Assembly: GCA_035456465.1 (NCBI GenBank)
Contig: DATIDD010000053.1
Location: forward strand, 1-64,000
Direction of reading: 5' to 3'
Origin: DATHTC01 sp035456465
GTDB lineage: Bacteria; Actinomycetota; Thermoleophilia; Gaiellales; Gaiellaceae
Length of the DNA stretch: 64,000 nucleotides
Shown: positions 42,691 through 50,966 of the stretch, in pieces
Layout of the letters: each line of letters begins with the position of its first letter
Numbering within the stretch: position 1 is the stretch's first letter
Notes under the pieces: generated by a model
The model's database searches: none
What the model was told of the DNA's origin: nothing
Seen by the model: the letters and a program-made list of their open reading frames with translations, nothing else
Made by a program: the position numbers and the translations under genes

Positions 42691-43133
42691 CGCGGGGCGA
42701 GCGCGACGAGCAGGCCGCCGTCCTCGTCGTACGCGGGGAAGAAGTCCGCCCGCACGCGCTTCGCCGTCCCCGCGCGGGTCCGCAGCTCGAGCTCCTCGTT
42801 GAGTCGCCGCACGCCCCACTCGAGCGCGATCGCGGCCGGGTTCCGCTCGGGCTCGAAGCCGTTCAGGCCGAGCGCGTCGACGAGGTCGCGCCCGATCAGG
42901 TCGAGCTCGCGGTAGCCGGTGAGCTCGAACACGCCGCGCCCGAGCGCGATCACGCGTCCGTCGCCGTCGCAGACGACGAAGCCGGTGTTCGGGCCCGGGT
43001 AGTAGTCCTCCATCAACTCGAACAGGAAGCCGAAGCCGCAGCTCTCGCACGCGACGGCCTGGTCGAGCAGGCCCTGGCGACCGTCGTTGTCGACGGTGCG
43101 CTGCTTGCAGTTCGGACAGATGAAGACGGGCAT
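42687..43133 (-). CDS. Zinc-ribbon PAS-domain protein
   Basis: 148 residues. The N-terminus has two Cys pairs, CPNC (~6-9) and CESC (~29-32), a small zinc-ribbon-like module. A PAS domain follows (~45-140): NTGFVVCDGDGRVIALGRGV, FELTGYRELDLIGRDLVDAL and RADFFPAYDEDGGLLVALAPR. No kinase, GGDEF or HTH output is present, so it must signal by contact, perhaps to the co-translated oxidase. Ligand unknown. ATG at 43133. Confidence 0.8.
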   Translation of the reverse strand: MPVFICPNCKQRTVDNDGRQGLLDQAVACESCGFGFLFELMEDYYPGPNTGFVVCDGDGRVIALGRGVFELTGYRELDLIGRDLVDALGLNGFEPERNPAAIALEWGVRRLNEELELRTRAGTAKRVRADFFPAYDEDGGLLVALAPR

Positions 43134-43154
43134 CGGCTGGCGACGAGAGTGGAG

Positions 43155-44030
43155 CTAGATCCAGCGTAGCCGCCGGAACACCACCAGCTGCGCGATCGTG
43201 ACGACGACGATCACGGCCCACGAGAAGGCGTAGCCGAGGCGCCACTCGAGCTCGGGCATGTGGCGGAAGTTCTGGCCCCACACGCCGACGAGGAAGGTCG
43301 GGATGAGCACGAGCGACGCGATCACCGTGAGCCGCTTCACGACCTCGTTCTGCTCGATCGAGATCCTCGCCTGCTCGTGGTCGCGGAGCGCGGCGATCAG
43401 GTCGCGCGAGAAGTCGAGCCCCTCGGACGCACGCAGGAGCTTGTCGTACACGTCCCCGAACGGCCCCTTGGGCGCGTCCGGGAGTACGCGCCCGTCGACC
43501 ACCCGTCGGACGGCGTCGCGCGTCGGCGCGAGCGTGCGCCGGATCACGAGCACGTCGCGGCGCAGCTCGGCGATGCGCGTCCGGACCCGCGCGGCGGGCA
43601 ACTCGTCGATCGCGTCCTCCAGCTCCTCGATCTCGTCGTCCAGGTCGTCGACGAGGTCGAGGTAGTGCTCCGCGACCTCGTCGACGATGCGGTGGAGGAG
43701 CTCGGCCGCCGTCGGGTCGTCGCCGACGAGCTCGCGAACCGGCTCGAGGTCGAACGCCGGCCGGCCTGCCGGCGTCTTCCGCACCGTCACGACCTCGTCC
43801 GCCGCGGCGAGGAGGTCGACCTCCTGCAGGAAGAGCACGTCTTCCGTGCGCTCGACGACGGGGACGACGAGGAAGGCGACGAGGCGCTCTTCGAGCTCGA
43901 CGATCCCGGGGCGCAGCCCCGGGTCGGCCGGCGTGGCGAGCCGCTCGAGCAGCTGCGGCCCGAGCGGCCACGGCGCGGCGTCGCGAAGCGCGGCGGCGCC
44001 AGGGTCGAGCAGGTCCTGCCAGCGCGCCAT
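43155..44030 (-). CDS. CorA-family magnesium/divalent cation transporter with GQN motif
   Basis: 291 residues. Cytosolic N-terminal domain with an acidic long helix (YLDLVDDLDDEIEELEDAID), the RDLIAALRDHEQARISIEQNEVVKRLTVIASLVLIP helix (in pieces) and two C-terminal membrane helices. The pore signature is WGQNFRHMPELEW instead of GMN, with Met replaced by Gln. Ion preference may therefore differ. On the minus strand TACCCT lies 8 bases before ATG 44030, so the message may be leaderless. Confidence 0.9.
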   Translation of the reverse strand: MARWQDLLDPGAAALRDAAPWPLGPQLLERLATPADPGLRPGIVELEERLVAFLVVPVVERTEDVLFLQEVDLLAAADEVVTVRKTPAGRPAFDLEPVRELVGDDPTAAELLHRIVDEVAEHYLDLVDDLDDEIEELEDAIDELPAARVRTRIAELRRDVLVIRRTLAPTRDAVRRVVDGRVLPDAPKGPFGDVYDKLLRASEGLDFSRDLIAALRDHEQARISIEQNEVVKRLTVIASLVLIPTFLVGVWGQNFRHMPELEWRLGYAFSWAVIVVVTIAQLVVFRRLRWI

Positions 44031-44062
44031 CCGCGGCGAGGGTACTGCCCCCGCCGGTCGGA

Positions 44063-45046
44063 TCAGACCGTCTCGACCTCCGCCCGGGGCGCGGTCAGCG
44101 CCGCGGCGAGCTGCCCCTCCTCGGCGGCGAGGAAGCGCTCGGCGTCGAGCGCCGCCTGGCAGCCCGAGCCGGCGGCCGTGACCGCCTGCCGGTAGACGTG
44201 GTCCTGCACGTCTCCGGCGGCGAACACGCCCGGGACGTTCGTCACCGTCGTCTTCCCGACGGTGACGAGGTAGCCGGCATCGTCGTGGTCGAGCCAGTCG
44301 AGGAACAGCCCCGTCGTCGGATCGTGGCCGATCGCGACGAAGAGGCCGTCGGCCGCGTAGTCCTGCGTCTCCCCGGTGTCGAGGTTGCGGAGGCGGACGC
44401 CCTCGAGCTTGCCCTCCGGGCCGCCCAGCACCTCGTCGACCACGTACGGCGTCAGGAACGCGATCTTCTCGTTCGCGCGGGCGCGGTCGACCATGATCGG
44501 CGAGGCGCGGAACTCGTCGCGCCGGTGGACGACCGTCACCTTGGAGGCGAACTTCGTCAGGAACAGCGCCTCCTCCATCGCGGAGTCGCCGCCGCCGACC
44601 ACCACGACCTCCTTGCCGCGGTAGAAGGCCGCGTCGCAGGTCGCGCAGTAGGTGACGCCGCGGCCGTGGAGCGCGCGTTCCGACTCGAGCCCGAGCTGGC
44701 GCGCGGTCGCGCCCGTGGCGACGATCACGCTGCGCGCGAGGTGCTCGTCGTCGCCGACGTACACCCGGAACGGCCGCTCCGAGAAGTCGACGCGAGTGAC
44801 GTCGTCCGTCACGAACTCGGCGCCGAAGCGCTCGGCCTGGCGCCGGAAGTCCTGCATCATCTCGGGCCCGAGCACCCCGTCGGCGTACCCGGGGTAGTTC
44901 TCGACGTCGCTCGTGATCATCAGCTGCCCGCCCCACTGGAAGCCCTCGATCACCAACGGGTGCAGGTTGGCCCGCGCTGCGTAGAGCGCAGCGGTATAGC
45001 CGGCGGGTCCACCGCCGATCACGATCACGTCACGAACCTCGGTCAC
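44063..45046 (-). CDS. trxB: Thioredoxin reductase
   Basis: 327 residues. FAD motif IVIGGGPAGYTAALYAARA (~9-27), redox centre CATC (~138-141) in VTYCATCDAAFYRGK, NADPH fold VVVVGGGDSAMEEALFL and C-terminal FAAGDVQDHVYRQAVTAAGSG. It reduces thioredoxin with NADPH. GTG start at 45046 with CAGGAGG upstream. No thioredoxin gene is adjacent, unlike in many relatives. The C-terminus extends ~20 residues past the usual end (LTAPRAEVETV). Confidence 0.95.
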   Translation of the reverse strand: MTEVRDVIVIGGGPAGYTAALYAARANLHPLVIEGFQWGGQLMITSDVENYPGYADGVLGPEMMQDFRRQAERFGAEFVTDDVTRVDFSERPFRVYVGDDEHLARSVIVATGATARQLGLESERALHGRGVTYCATCDAAFYRGKEVVVVGGGDSAMEEALFLTKFASKVTVVHRRDEFRASPIMVDRARANEKIAFLTPYVVDEVLGGPEGKLEGVRLRNLDTGETQDYAADGLFVAIGHDPTTGLFLDWLDHDDAGYLVTVGKTTVTNVPGVFAAGDVQDHVYRQAVTAAGSGCQAALDAERFLAAEEGQLAAALTAPRAEVETV

Positions 45047-45121
45047 GAATCCTCCTGAGCGTCTGTCTCCGTCCTCTGTAGTAAACGAAACGCACCGGTC
45101 GGATCATCCCCCGCGGATCGC

Positions 45122-45640
45122 CTACGCGACCAGGGCGCCGCAGAGGTAGAGGCGGCCGTCCCGCGCCTCGGCGACCGGCCAGGGCCGGTGCGGGTCGGCG
45201 TGCCCGGGGCGGAGCAGGTGCACCACGTCGTGCCCGCGCGCGTGCAGGAGCTCGGCGATCAGCCGGCGGTGGCACCGCCACCACAGCGTCTCGGCGCAGA
45301 GGAACGCCGGCGCGGGCTCGGCGAGGGAGCGGTCGAGCGCCCGCTGCCACTCGGGGGCGGCCATCCGCGCGGCGTAGCTGCGGAAGCCTGCGACCCGGAT
45401 GCACGCGAAGCGCTCCTCGCCGGGCTCGCCGGAGCGCCGGCCGCCGAGCTCCGGCTCGTGGCGGTACGCGATCCCGGCAGCCTCGACGGCCGCGGCCAGC
45501 GTCTCCCCGTCGAACTGGGGGTGGCGGCGCGATCGCGGGAAGCGGCGGACGTCCACGAGCGTCCGCACGCCGCCCTCGCGCAGCGTCTCGAGCAGCTCCT
45601 CGAGCGGCCGCGCTCCGTGGCCGACGGTAAAGACGGTCAT
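45122..45640 (-). CDS. DUF488 family protein
   Basis: 172 residues. FTVGHGARPLEELLETLREGG and LVDVRRFPRSRRHPQFDGETLA are the family's opening blocks; FRSYAARMAAPEWQRALDR and LCAETLWWRCHRRLIAELL (the CAE...CHR block) follow. Biochemical role unknown. ATG 45640 gives the standard start. Divergent from the eRF1-like gene, with a TAAGAT box (45646-45651) between them facing right. Confidence 0.88.
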   Translation of the reverse strand: MTVFTVGHGARPLEELLETLREGGVRTLVDVRRFPRSRRHPQFDGETLAAAVEAAGIAYRHEPELGGRRSGEPGEERFACIRVAGFRSYAARMAAPEWQRALDRSLAEPAPAFLCAETLWWRCHRRLIAELLHARGHDVVHLLRPGHADPHRPWPVAEARDGRLYLCGALVA

Positions 45641-45677
45641 CAGGCATAAGATCGCTGCAAGTGGAGAGGGAGGCGCC

Positions 45678-46832
45678 GTGGCTGCTTCGGTGAGCTGGGA
45701 CACGCTGCGCGAGCTCGCGGCCTTTCGTGCGGAGCGCGGGCGGGCGATCAGCCTCTACGTGGGCCTCGACCCGAGCACGACGCCGACCGCCGCGGAGCTC
45801 GACGCGCGCGTCAGCTCGCTGCTCACGGAGGGCGAGCGGCGGCTGGAGGCGCGCCGGGGCGAGCTCGGCCACGAGGCCCGCGAAGGCGTCAAGGCTGATC
45901 TCGACCGCATCCGCGCGTGGTTCGAGCACGACTTCGACCGCTCCGGCACGCGAGGCGTGGCGGTGTTCGCCGCAGGGCTCGACGGCCTGTTCCGGGCGGT
46001 GCGGCTGATGGGGCCGGTCGAGGACGAGATCAACCTCGACCGCGAGCTGAGGATCGGGCCGCTCGTGCCGTTCGTGGGTAAGGGCGACGGACCGCTCGTC
46101 GCGGTCGTGAATCGGGAGCGCGGCGACGTGTACCGGCTGCAGGACGGCTCGTTCCGGCAGGTCGCCGACCACAGCGACGAGCTCCCGTTCCGGCGCAGCG
46201 ACCAGGGTGGATGGTCGCAGGCCCGTTACCAGCGGCACGTCGACGACCTCGCCGAGAAGCACGTCAAGGCCGTCGCCGCCGAGCTCGACCGGCGCATCCG
46301 CGAGCGTCCCGACGCGGTCGTGCTCGTCGGCCCCGAGGAGCTTCGCTCGGAGTTCTGCGGCTACCTCGCGCAGGAGACGCGGCGCGCGGTGGTCGGATGG
46401 GGGGCGGCGGAGGCGCACGCGACGCCGGCGCAGGTGCTCGAGGCGATCGCGCCGCTGCTCGGGGACGCCGAGGCCGCGCAGGAGGCCGAGGTGCTGGAGC
46501 GCTGGCGGGAGCTGGCCGGGCGCGGCGAGCGCGCGACGTCCGGCTGGAAGGAGACGCTCGAGGCGGCGTCCGACGGCCGCGTGGACGTGCTGCTCTACGC
46601 GAACGGGAACAACCGTGCCGTGAGGCGCCCGGCCTGGCGGTGCAGGGTGTGCGGCCGCGGCGCGGGGGAGCCGGGGGAGTGCCCGCTCGACGGGACGCCG
46701 CTGGAGGAGCACGCCAACGGTATCGACGTCGCGATCCACCGGACGCTCGCCCACGGCGGCAGGATCCAGCCGGTGCGGCACCACGACGACCTCGGCCCCG
46801 CCGAGGGCATCGGCGCGCTGCTCCGCTTCTGA
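45678..46832 (+). CDS. Bacterial eRF1-like (baeRF/Vms1-type) protein with C-terminal zinc ribbon
   Basis: 384 residues. The central domain contains GPLVAVVNRERGDVYRLQD and the catalytic-loop-like GGWSQARYQRHVDDL (~172-186), similar in place to the GGQ/Q-loop of eRF1 and the Vms1 release domain. Then the domain VDVLLYANGNN and a zinc ribbon CRVCGRGAGEPGECP (~322-336). Related bacterial proteins are proposed ribosome-rescue or stalled peptidyl-tRNA hydrolases; activity here is inferred. GTG start at 45678 follows GGGAGG. Confidence 0.75.
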   Translation: MAASVSWDTLRELAAFRAERGRAISLYVGLDPSTTPTAAELDARVSSLLTEGERRLEARRGELGHEAREGVKADLDRIRAWFEHDFDRSGTRGVAVFAAGLDGLFRAVRLMGPVEDEINLDRELRIGPLVPFVGKGDGPLVAVVNRERGDVYRLQDGSFRQVADHSDELPFRRSDQGGWSQARYQRHVDDLAEKHVKAVAAELDRRIRERPDAVVLVGPEELRSEFCGYLAQETRRAVVGWGAAEAHATPAQVLEAIAPLLGDAEAAQEAEVLERWRELAGRGERATSGWKETLEAASDGRVDVLLYANGNNRAVRRPAWRCRVCGRGAGEPGECPLDGTPLEEHANGIDVAIHRTLAHGGRIQPVRHHDDLGPAEGIGALLRF

Positions 46833-46839
46833 GGCGGCG

Positions 46840-47877
46840 CTAGGCGGCGTCGAGCTCGAGGCGCGGCTCGGCCGGCGCGTCGACCGCTTCGTGCTCGCTC
46901 GCGCGCTCGAGCTTCCCCTCGAGGCGGTCGAGCCGCCGCTCCGCCTCGCCGAACTTCGTCTGCGCACGCCCGAGGTGCGTGCCGACGAGGTCGAAGTCCT
47001 CCTTGAACCGCCCGAAGTCCTTCTGGAGCTGCGCGACGTAGGCCATCACCTCGTGGGCGTGCTGCTCGATCTGCAGGCCCTTGAGCCCGAGCGCGATCAC
47101 CTGGAGCTGGGCGTACAGCGTCGTCGGCGACACCGGGAACACGCGCTTGTCGTGCGCGTACGAGAGCAGCGACCCGGTCTTGCCGCACACGAGCTCGTAG
47201 TAGACGCCCTCGGCCGGGAGGTACATGAGCGCGAAGTCGTAGGTGTTCTCGTCCGGCCGGATGTACTTGGCCGCGATCGCGTCGACGTGCGTCTTGAGGT
47301 CGCGGGCGAACGCCTTCTCGAACAGCGTGCGGGCGTCGTCGTCCTCGGCCTCGACCATCCGCTCCCAGTTGTCGAGCGGGAACTTCGCGTCGACGGGGAT
47401 CAGCCGCTCGACCTTGATGATCGCGTCGACGCGCTCGCCGCCGCGGAAGCCGTACTGGAGCTCGTACGCGTCGGCGGGCAGCCGGTCGCGCAGGAGGTTC
47501 GCGAGCAGCAGCTCGCCGAAGCCGCCGCGGGCCTTGGGCGGGCGGAGCGCCTGCTCGAGCTTGCCGAACGCCTTCGCCTGCTCCAGCACCTGCGCGGTCG
47601 ACTCGTCGACGCGGGCGAGTCGCTCGTGGATCGCCTCGCTCGTCTTCGAGGCGCTCTCGAGCCGCCGGTCGACCTTGGTGTCGAGCTCGCCGAGGCGGCG
47701 GTCCATCGTCTCGACGAGCGCCTGGAGCCTCCGGTCGACGTCGGCGTTGCGCTCCGAGAGCTGCGCGGCGCTGTCGCTGCGGAACGAGCCGAGCTCCGTG
47801 CGCAGGAGGCGGACGAGCACGACCCCACCGCCCAGGGCGGCGAGGGCGAGCAAGACGATGACGGCGGTCGTGAGCAT
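46840..47877 (-). CDS. rmuC: DNA recombination protein RmuC
   Basis: 345 residues. N-terminal membrane helix (LTTAVIVLLALAALGGGVVL), a long coiled coil (~25-105), then the RmuC domain: ARGGFGELLLANLLRDRLP (~112), AIIKVERLIPVDAKFPLDNW (~155), YIRPDENTYDFALMYLPAEGVYYEL, and VFPVSPTTLYAQLQVIALGLKG. It limits recombination-derived rearrangements and has a predicted nuclease fold. ATG at 47877; eight bases separate its stop from the convergent eRF1-like gene. Confidence 0.94.
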   Translation of the reverse strand: MLTTAVIVLLALAALGGGVVLVRLLRTELGSFRSDSAAQLSERNADVDRRLQALVETMDRRLGELDTKVDRRLESASKTSEAIHERLARVDESTAQVLEQAKAFGKLEQALRPPKARGGFGELLLANLLRDRLPADAYELQYGFRGGERVDAIIKVERLIPVDAKFPLDNWERMVEAEDDDARTLFEKAFARDLKTHVDAIAAKYIRPDENTYDFALMYLPAEGVYYELVCGKTGSLLSYAHDKRVFPVSPTTLYAQLQVIALGLKGLQIEQHAHEVMAYVAQLQKDFGRFKEDFDLVGTHLGRAQTKFGEAERRLDRLEGKLERASEHEAVDAPAEPRLELDAA

Positions 47878-47942
47878 CCCGGGCCCACGAACGCTAGTCG
47901 CCGGATCGGACGGAACGGGGCCGCCGCGCGGCCCCGTCCGGG

Positions 47943-48140
47943 CTACATGCCTTCGCGCTCGGCGCGGTGCTCGGCCGCGCGGGCGCGTTCCTCGGCGGCC
48001 TCGCTCTCGGCCGCCTCGGCGCGCTCCTCGGCCGCACCCTCGGCTTCCTGGTGCACCCCCTCGGAGCGCATGCCGGCGTCGTCCATCACGTCGCCCGCGG
48101 CTTGCTTGCCGCGGCCCAGCAGCTTGTCGAGCAGGCCCAT
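47943..48140 (-). CDS. Small CsbD-like acidic stress peptide
   Basis: 65 residues. The first part GLLDKLLGRGKQAAGDVMDD resembles the KxKQAAGD core of CsbD/YjbJ stress proteins; the rest is Ala/Glu/Arg repeats (EERAEAAESEAAEERARAAE) likely forming one charged helix. ATG at 48140 with AAGGAG upstream. It may be a hydrophilic stress or desiccation peptide; no activity assigned. Confidence 0.65.
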   Translation of the reverse strand: MGLLDKLLGRGKQAAGDVMDDAGMRSEGVHQEAEGAAEERAEAAESEAAEERARAAEHRAEREGM

Positions 48141-48201
48141 CGAGGCTCCTTCCCTCCGCAGGGTGTGTGGGCGCCGCATACCCGCTTGGGCCAAAGAAAA
48201 C

Positions 48202-48240
48202 GCCGGATCCGACGAACCTTTCGGCCCTTCGGGATCCGGC
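48202..48240. promoter_or_regulatory. Inverted repeat in the divergent CsbD-like/DUF3105 gap
   Basis: GCCGGATCC (48202-48210) and GGATCCGGC (48232-48240) are perfect arms around 21 bases with smaller inner complementarity (CGAA/TTCG). On the minus strand it is followed by GTTTTCTTT, so it could be an attenuator in the leader of the CsbD-like gene. Confidence 0.4.
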
Positions 48241-48289
48241 AGGCGAGACGCTAGGCACCTGCGGCCGCCCCGTCAAGACCGCGGTGCCG

Positions 48290-48314
48290 AAAATGCCGCT
48301 CGCAGCGGCTTTTT
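48290..48314. terminator. Bidirectional hairpin terminator
   Basis: GCCGCT/AGCGGC (48295-48309, CGC loop) is flanked by AAAA (48290-48293) and TTTTT (48310-48314), so it could terminate transcripts from either side. It lies 38 bases before the DUF3105 gene, where it may insulate that gene. Confidence 0.6.
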
Positions 48315-48351
48315 CCGAAGCGCGCAGCCGCTCCGCTACCCTCATCCCGCC

Positions 48352-49035
48352 GTGCCGCGCAAGTCCGAGACTCCGAAGCCGCCGCGCCGCGTCCAGGCGC
48401 CGAAGCAGCGGGCTGCCGAGCGCACGCCGGACGAGCGGCGCACGTGGCGCGCGCTGATCGTCGTCGGGGCGCTCGGATTCCTCGGCCTCGCGGTCGCGCT
48501 CGGCGTGATCCTCTTCGGCGGCTCCGAGTCGGCGGCCGCGACGCTGAAGGACGCGGGCTGCACCGTGCAGACGTACACGTCGCAGGGCCAGGCGCACGTC
48601 CAGCAGCTTCCGAAGGGCTTCAAGTACAACTCGTTCCCGCCCACGACCGGGCCGCACAACCCCGTGCCCGCGCCGTACGACTTCTACGAGCAGCCGGTCG
48701 AGGAGCTGCGGCTCGTCCACAACCTCGAGCACGGCGGCATCGTCGTGCAGTACGGCTCGGAGGTCCCGCAGGAGCAGCGCGACCGGATCGCGGCCTGGTG
48801 GCGCGACGACCCGAACGGGATCGTCGTGGCGTCGCTCCCCGCCCTGAAGAAGACGATCGCCCTCGCGGCGTGGACGGCGCAGTACCGCGGCAGCGACCCG
48901 TCGCCGCAGGACCAGCAGGGCGTCCTCGCCAAGTGCCCGGCGTTCGACGAGGGCGCGTTCGACGCGTTCGTCGACGAGTACGGCTTCCACGGCCCGGAGC
49001 GCTTCGACCGCATCATGCTCGCGCCGGGCACCTAG
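48352..49035 (+). CDS. DUF3105 membrane-anchored protein
   Basis: 227 residues. Short basic cytosolic N-terminus, one membrane helix (LIVVGALGFLGLAVALGVIL), then the extracytoplasmic DUF3105 domain: GCTVQTYTSQGQAHV, KYNSFPPTTGPHNPVPAPYD, VHNLEHGGIVVQYGSEV with conserved His residues that may bind metal. Function unknown. GTG at 48352 follows TACCCT (48337-48342) by nine bases. Confidence 0.85.
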   Translation: MPRKSETPKPPRRVQAPKQRAAERTPDERRTWRALIVVGALGFLGLAVALGVILFGGSESAAATLKDAGCTVQTYTSQGQAHVQQLPKGFKYNSFPPTTGPHNPVPAPYDFYEQPVEELRLVHNLEHGGIVVQYGSEVPQEQRDRIAAWWRDDPNGIVVASLPALKKTIALAAWTAQYRGSDPSPQDQQGVLAKCPAFDEGAFDAFVDEYGFHGPERFDRIMLAPGT

Positions 49036-49063
49036 CCCACGCGGACGCACGCGGGGGTCGAGT

Positions 49064-49147
49064 GCCGGGGGAGGGAGTCGAACCCTCACGGCCCGAGGGC
49101 CGCCCGAGTTTAAGTCGGGTGCGTCTGACCAGTTCCGCCACCCCGGC
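49064..49147 (-). tRNA. tRNA-Leu (UAA)
   Basis: Read on the minus strand it folds as an 84-base cloverleaf: acceptor GCCGGGG/CCCCGGC, D arm GCGGAACTGGTCAGACGC, anticodon stem CCCGA/TCGGG with loop CTTAAAC (anticodon TAA, 49110-49112), a class II variable stem GGCCC/GGGCC, and T arm GAGGG-TTCGACT-CCCTC. No encoded CCA. A TACCAT box on the minus strand (49161-49156) lies eight bases upstream. Confidence 0.95.
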
Positions 49148-49199
49148 CGGCCCGGATGGTAGCCCCCCGGATCGCCGCCTCCTCACTACACTCAGCCGC

Positions 49200-50486
49200 G
49201 TGACCGACGTCGGCCACGCTCCCGCCGAGCCGCAGCTCGAGTGGGACACGCCCCTCTTCCGCACGGCGCAGACGCAGTTCGAGCAGGCGCTTCCGTACGC
49301 GGGCATCTCGGACGGCGTCGCCGAGCGCCTGCGGTATCCCGAGCGTGCGTTCATCGTCTCGATCCCGGTGCGGATGGACGACGGCTCGCTGCGCGTCTTC
49401 CCGGGCTATCGCGTGCAGCACTCGACGGTGCTCGGTCCGACGAAGGGCGGGATCCGTTACGACGCCGAGGTCAACCTCGGCGAGTGCGCGGCGCTCGCAG
49501 TCTGGATGACGTGGAAGTGCGCGCTGCTCCGGCTCCCCTACGGCGGGGCGAAGGGCGGCGTCCGCTGCGATCCGCGCGCGCTCTCCCTGGGCGAGGTCGA
49601 GCGGCTCACGCGGCGCTTCACCTCGGAGCTGCTGCCGGTGATCGGGCCGCAGGAGGACATCCCCGCTCCGGACATGGCCACGAACGAGCAGACGATGGCG
49701 TGGCTGATGGACACGTACTCGATGCAGAAGGGGCACGCGGTGCCGGAGATCGTCACCGGGAAGCCGATCTCCGTGGGCGGCTCCGTGTTCCGGCACGAGG
49801 CGACCGGCGCCGGCGTCGTGATGGTGACCGAGCGGGCGTGCCAGCGGCTCGAGCTGCCGCTCCCGGGGCAGCGGTGCGTCGTGCAGGGCTTCGGCAACGT
49901 CGGCGGCGTCGCCGCGCAGGAGCTCGACGCCAAGGGCGCGCTCGTCGTCGCCGTCTCCGACGTGTCCGGCGGCGTCCACGACGAGCGCGGGCTCGACCTG
50001 CCCGCGCTCCGCGCGTGGATCGCCGAGCACGGGACGCTCGAGGGCCTGCCCGACGTCGAGCACGTCTCCAACACGGAGCTGCTCGAGCTGCCGTGCGACA
50101 TCCTCGTCCTCGCCGCGCGCGAGGACCAGGTGACCGAGGAGAACGCGGACCGGCTCCACGCGCGCCTGATCGTGGAGGGCGCCAACGGCCCGACGTCGGT
50201 CGAGGCCGACGCGATCCTGCGCGAGCGCGGCATCCCGGTCCTCCCGGACGTGCTGACGAACGCGGGCGGCGTCACCGTCTCCTACTTCGAGTGGGTGCAG
50301 GACCTCGGACGCCTGTTCTGGGGGCGCGACGAGATCCGGGCCAAGCTCGCCGACAAGCTGGCCGACGCCTTCGACCGCGTCTGGGAGCTGTCGCAGGGCG
50401 AGGGGATCAGCCTGCGCGAGGCGGCGCTCGTGTCCGGGATCCGGGACGTCGCCGCCGCCCTCGACGCCCGCGGGATCTACCCGTGA
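49200..50486 (+). CDS. Glutamate dehydrogenase (Glu/Leu/Phe/Val family)
   Basis: 428 residues. FIVSIPVRMDDGSLRVFPGYRVQHS, GPTKGGIRY (~81), catalytic Lys region WMTWKCALLRLPYGGAKGGV (~103-122), PAPDMATNEQTMAWLMDTYS, Rossmann motif VQGFGNVGGVAAQEL (~223) and NAGGVTVSYFEWVQD (~360). Interconverts glutamate and 2-oxoglutarate plus ammonium. GTG at 49200 lies seven bases after TACACT (49187-49192), a leaderless arrangement. Overlaps the CBS gene by GTGA. Confidence 0.93.
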   Translation: MTDVGHAPAEPQLEWDTPLFRTAQTQFEQALPYAGISDGVAERLRYPERAFIVSIPVRMDDGSLRVFPGYRVQHSTVLGPTKGGIRYDAEVNLGECAALAVWMTWKCALLRLPYGGAKGGVRCDPRALSLGEVERLTRRFTSELLPVIGPQEDIPAPDMATNEQTMAWLMDTYSMQKGHAVPEIVTGKPISVGGSVFRHEATGAGVVMVTERACQRLELPLPGQRCVVQGFGNVGGVAAQELDAKGALVVAVSDVSGGVHDERGLDLPALRAWIAEHGTLEGLPDVEHVSNTELLELPCDILVLAAREDQVTEENADRLHARLIVEGANGPTSVEADAILRERGIPVLPDVLTNAGGVTVSYFEWVQDLGRLFWGRDEIRAKLADKLADAFDRVWELSQGEGISLREAALVSGIRDVAAALDARGIYP

Positions 50487-50905
50487 CCACCGTGCGCGAC
50501 GAGCAGGAGCACGTTCGCGACGCGATGCTGCGCGACCCGCTCGCGCTCCCCGGCGACGCGACGGCGCAGCAGGCGGGCGAGGCTCTGTCCCCGGCCGAGG
50601 TGCGCGCGGTGCTCGTGTGCGAGGACGACCGGCTGGTCGGCGTCGTCACGCGCAAGACGCTCGTCCGCGAGGTGGTCGCGCGCGGCCTCGACCCGCGGGC
50701 GACACGGCTGCGGCAGATCGCGGAGGAGCCGCTGTTCACGCTCGACGCGTCGCTCCCGCTCGACGAGGCCTTCCGGATGCTCGAGGAGCACGACCTCGAG
50801 CGCGTCCCGGTGACGGAGGACGGCCGGCTGGTCGGCGTGCTCTCGCGCAGCGTGCTGCAGCGCCGGCTCGCCTACGACGAGGAGGCCGAGCCGGCCGACG
50901 CGTAG
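50483..50905 (+). CDS. Two-CBS-domain protein
   Basis: 140 residues containing a Bateman pair: CBS1 VRDAMLRDPLALPGDATAQQ ... VLVCEDDRLVGVVTRKTLV, and CBS2 PLFTLDASLPLDEAFRMLEE ... ERVPVTEDGRLVGVLSRSVL. Such modules bind adenine nucleotides. Translationally coupled to glutamate dehydrogenase, so it may report energy state to that enzyme; this link is inferred. Confidence 0.9.
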   Translation: MTTVRDEQEHVRDAMLRDPLALPGDATAQQAGEALSPAEVRAVLVCEDDRLVGVVTRKTLVREVVARGLDPRATRLRQIAEEPLFTLDASLPLDEAFRMLEEHDLERVPVTEDGRLVGVLSRSVLQRRLAYDEEAEPADA

Positions 50906-50966
50906 GGCGGCCCCGGCCGTGGAGCCCCGTCGTGCACGGCGGGCCGCGGCGGCGTAGGGTCCGCCC

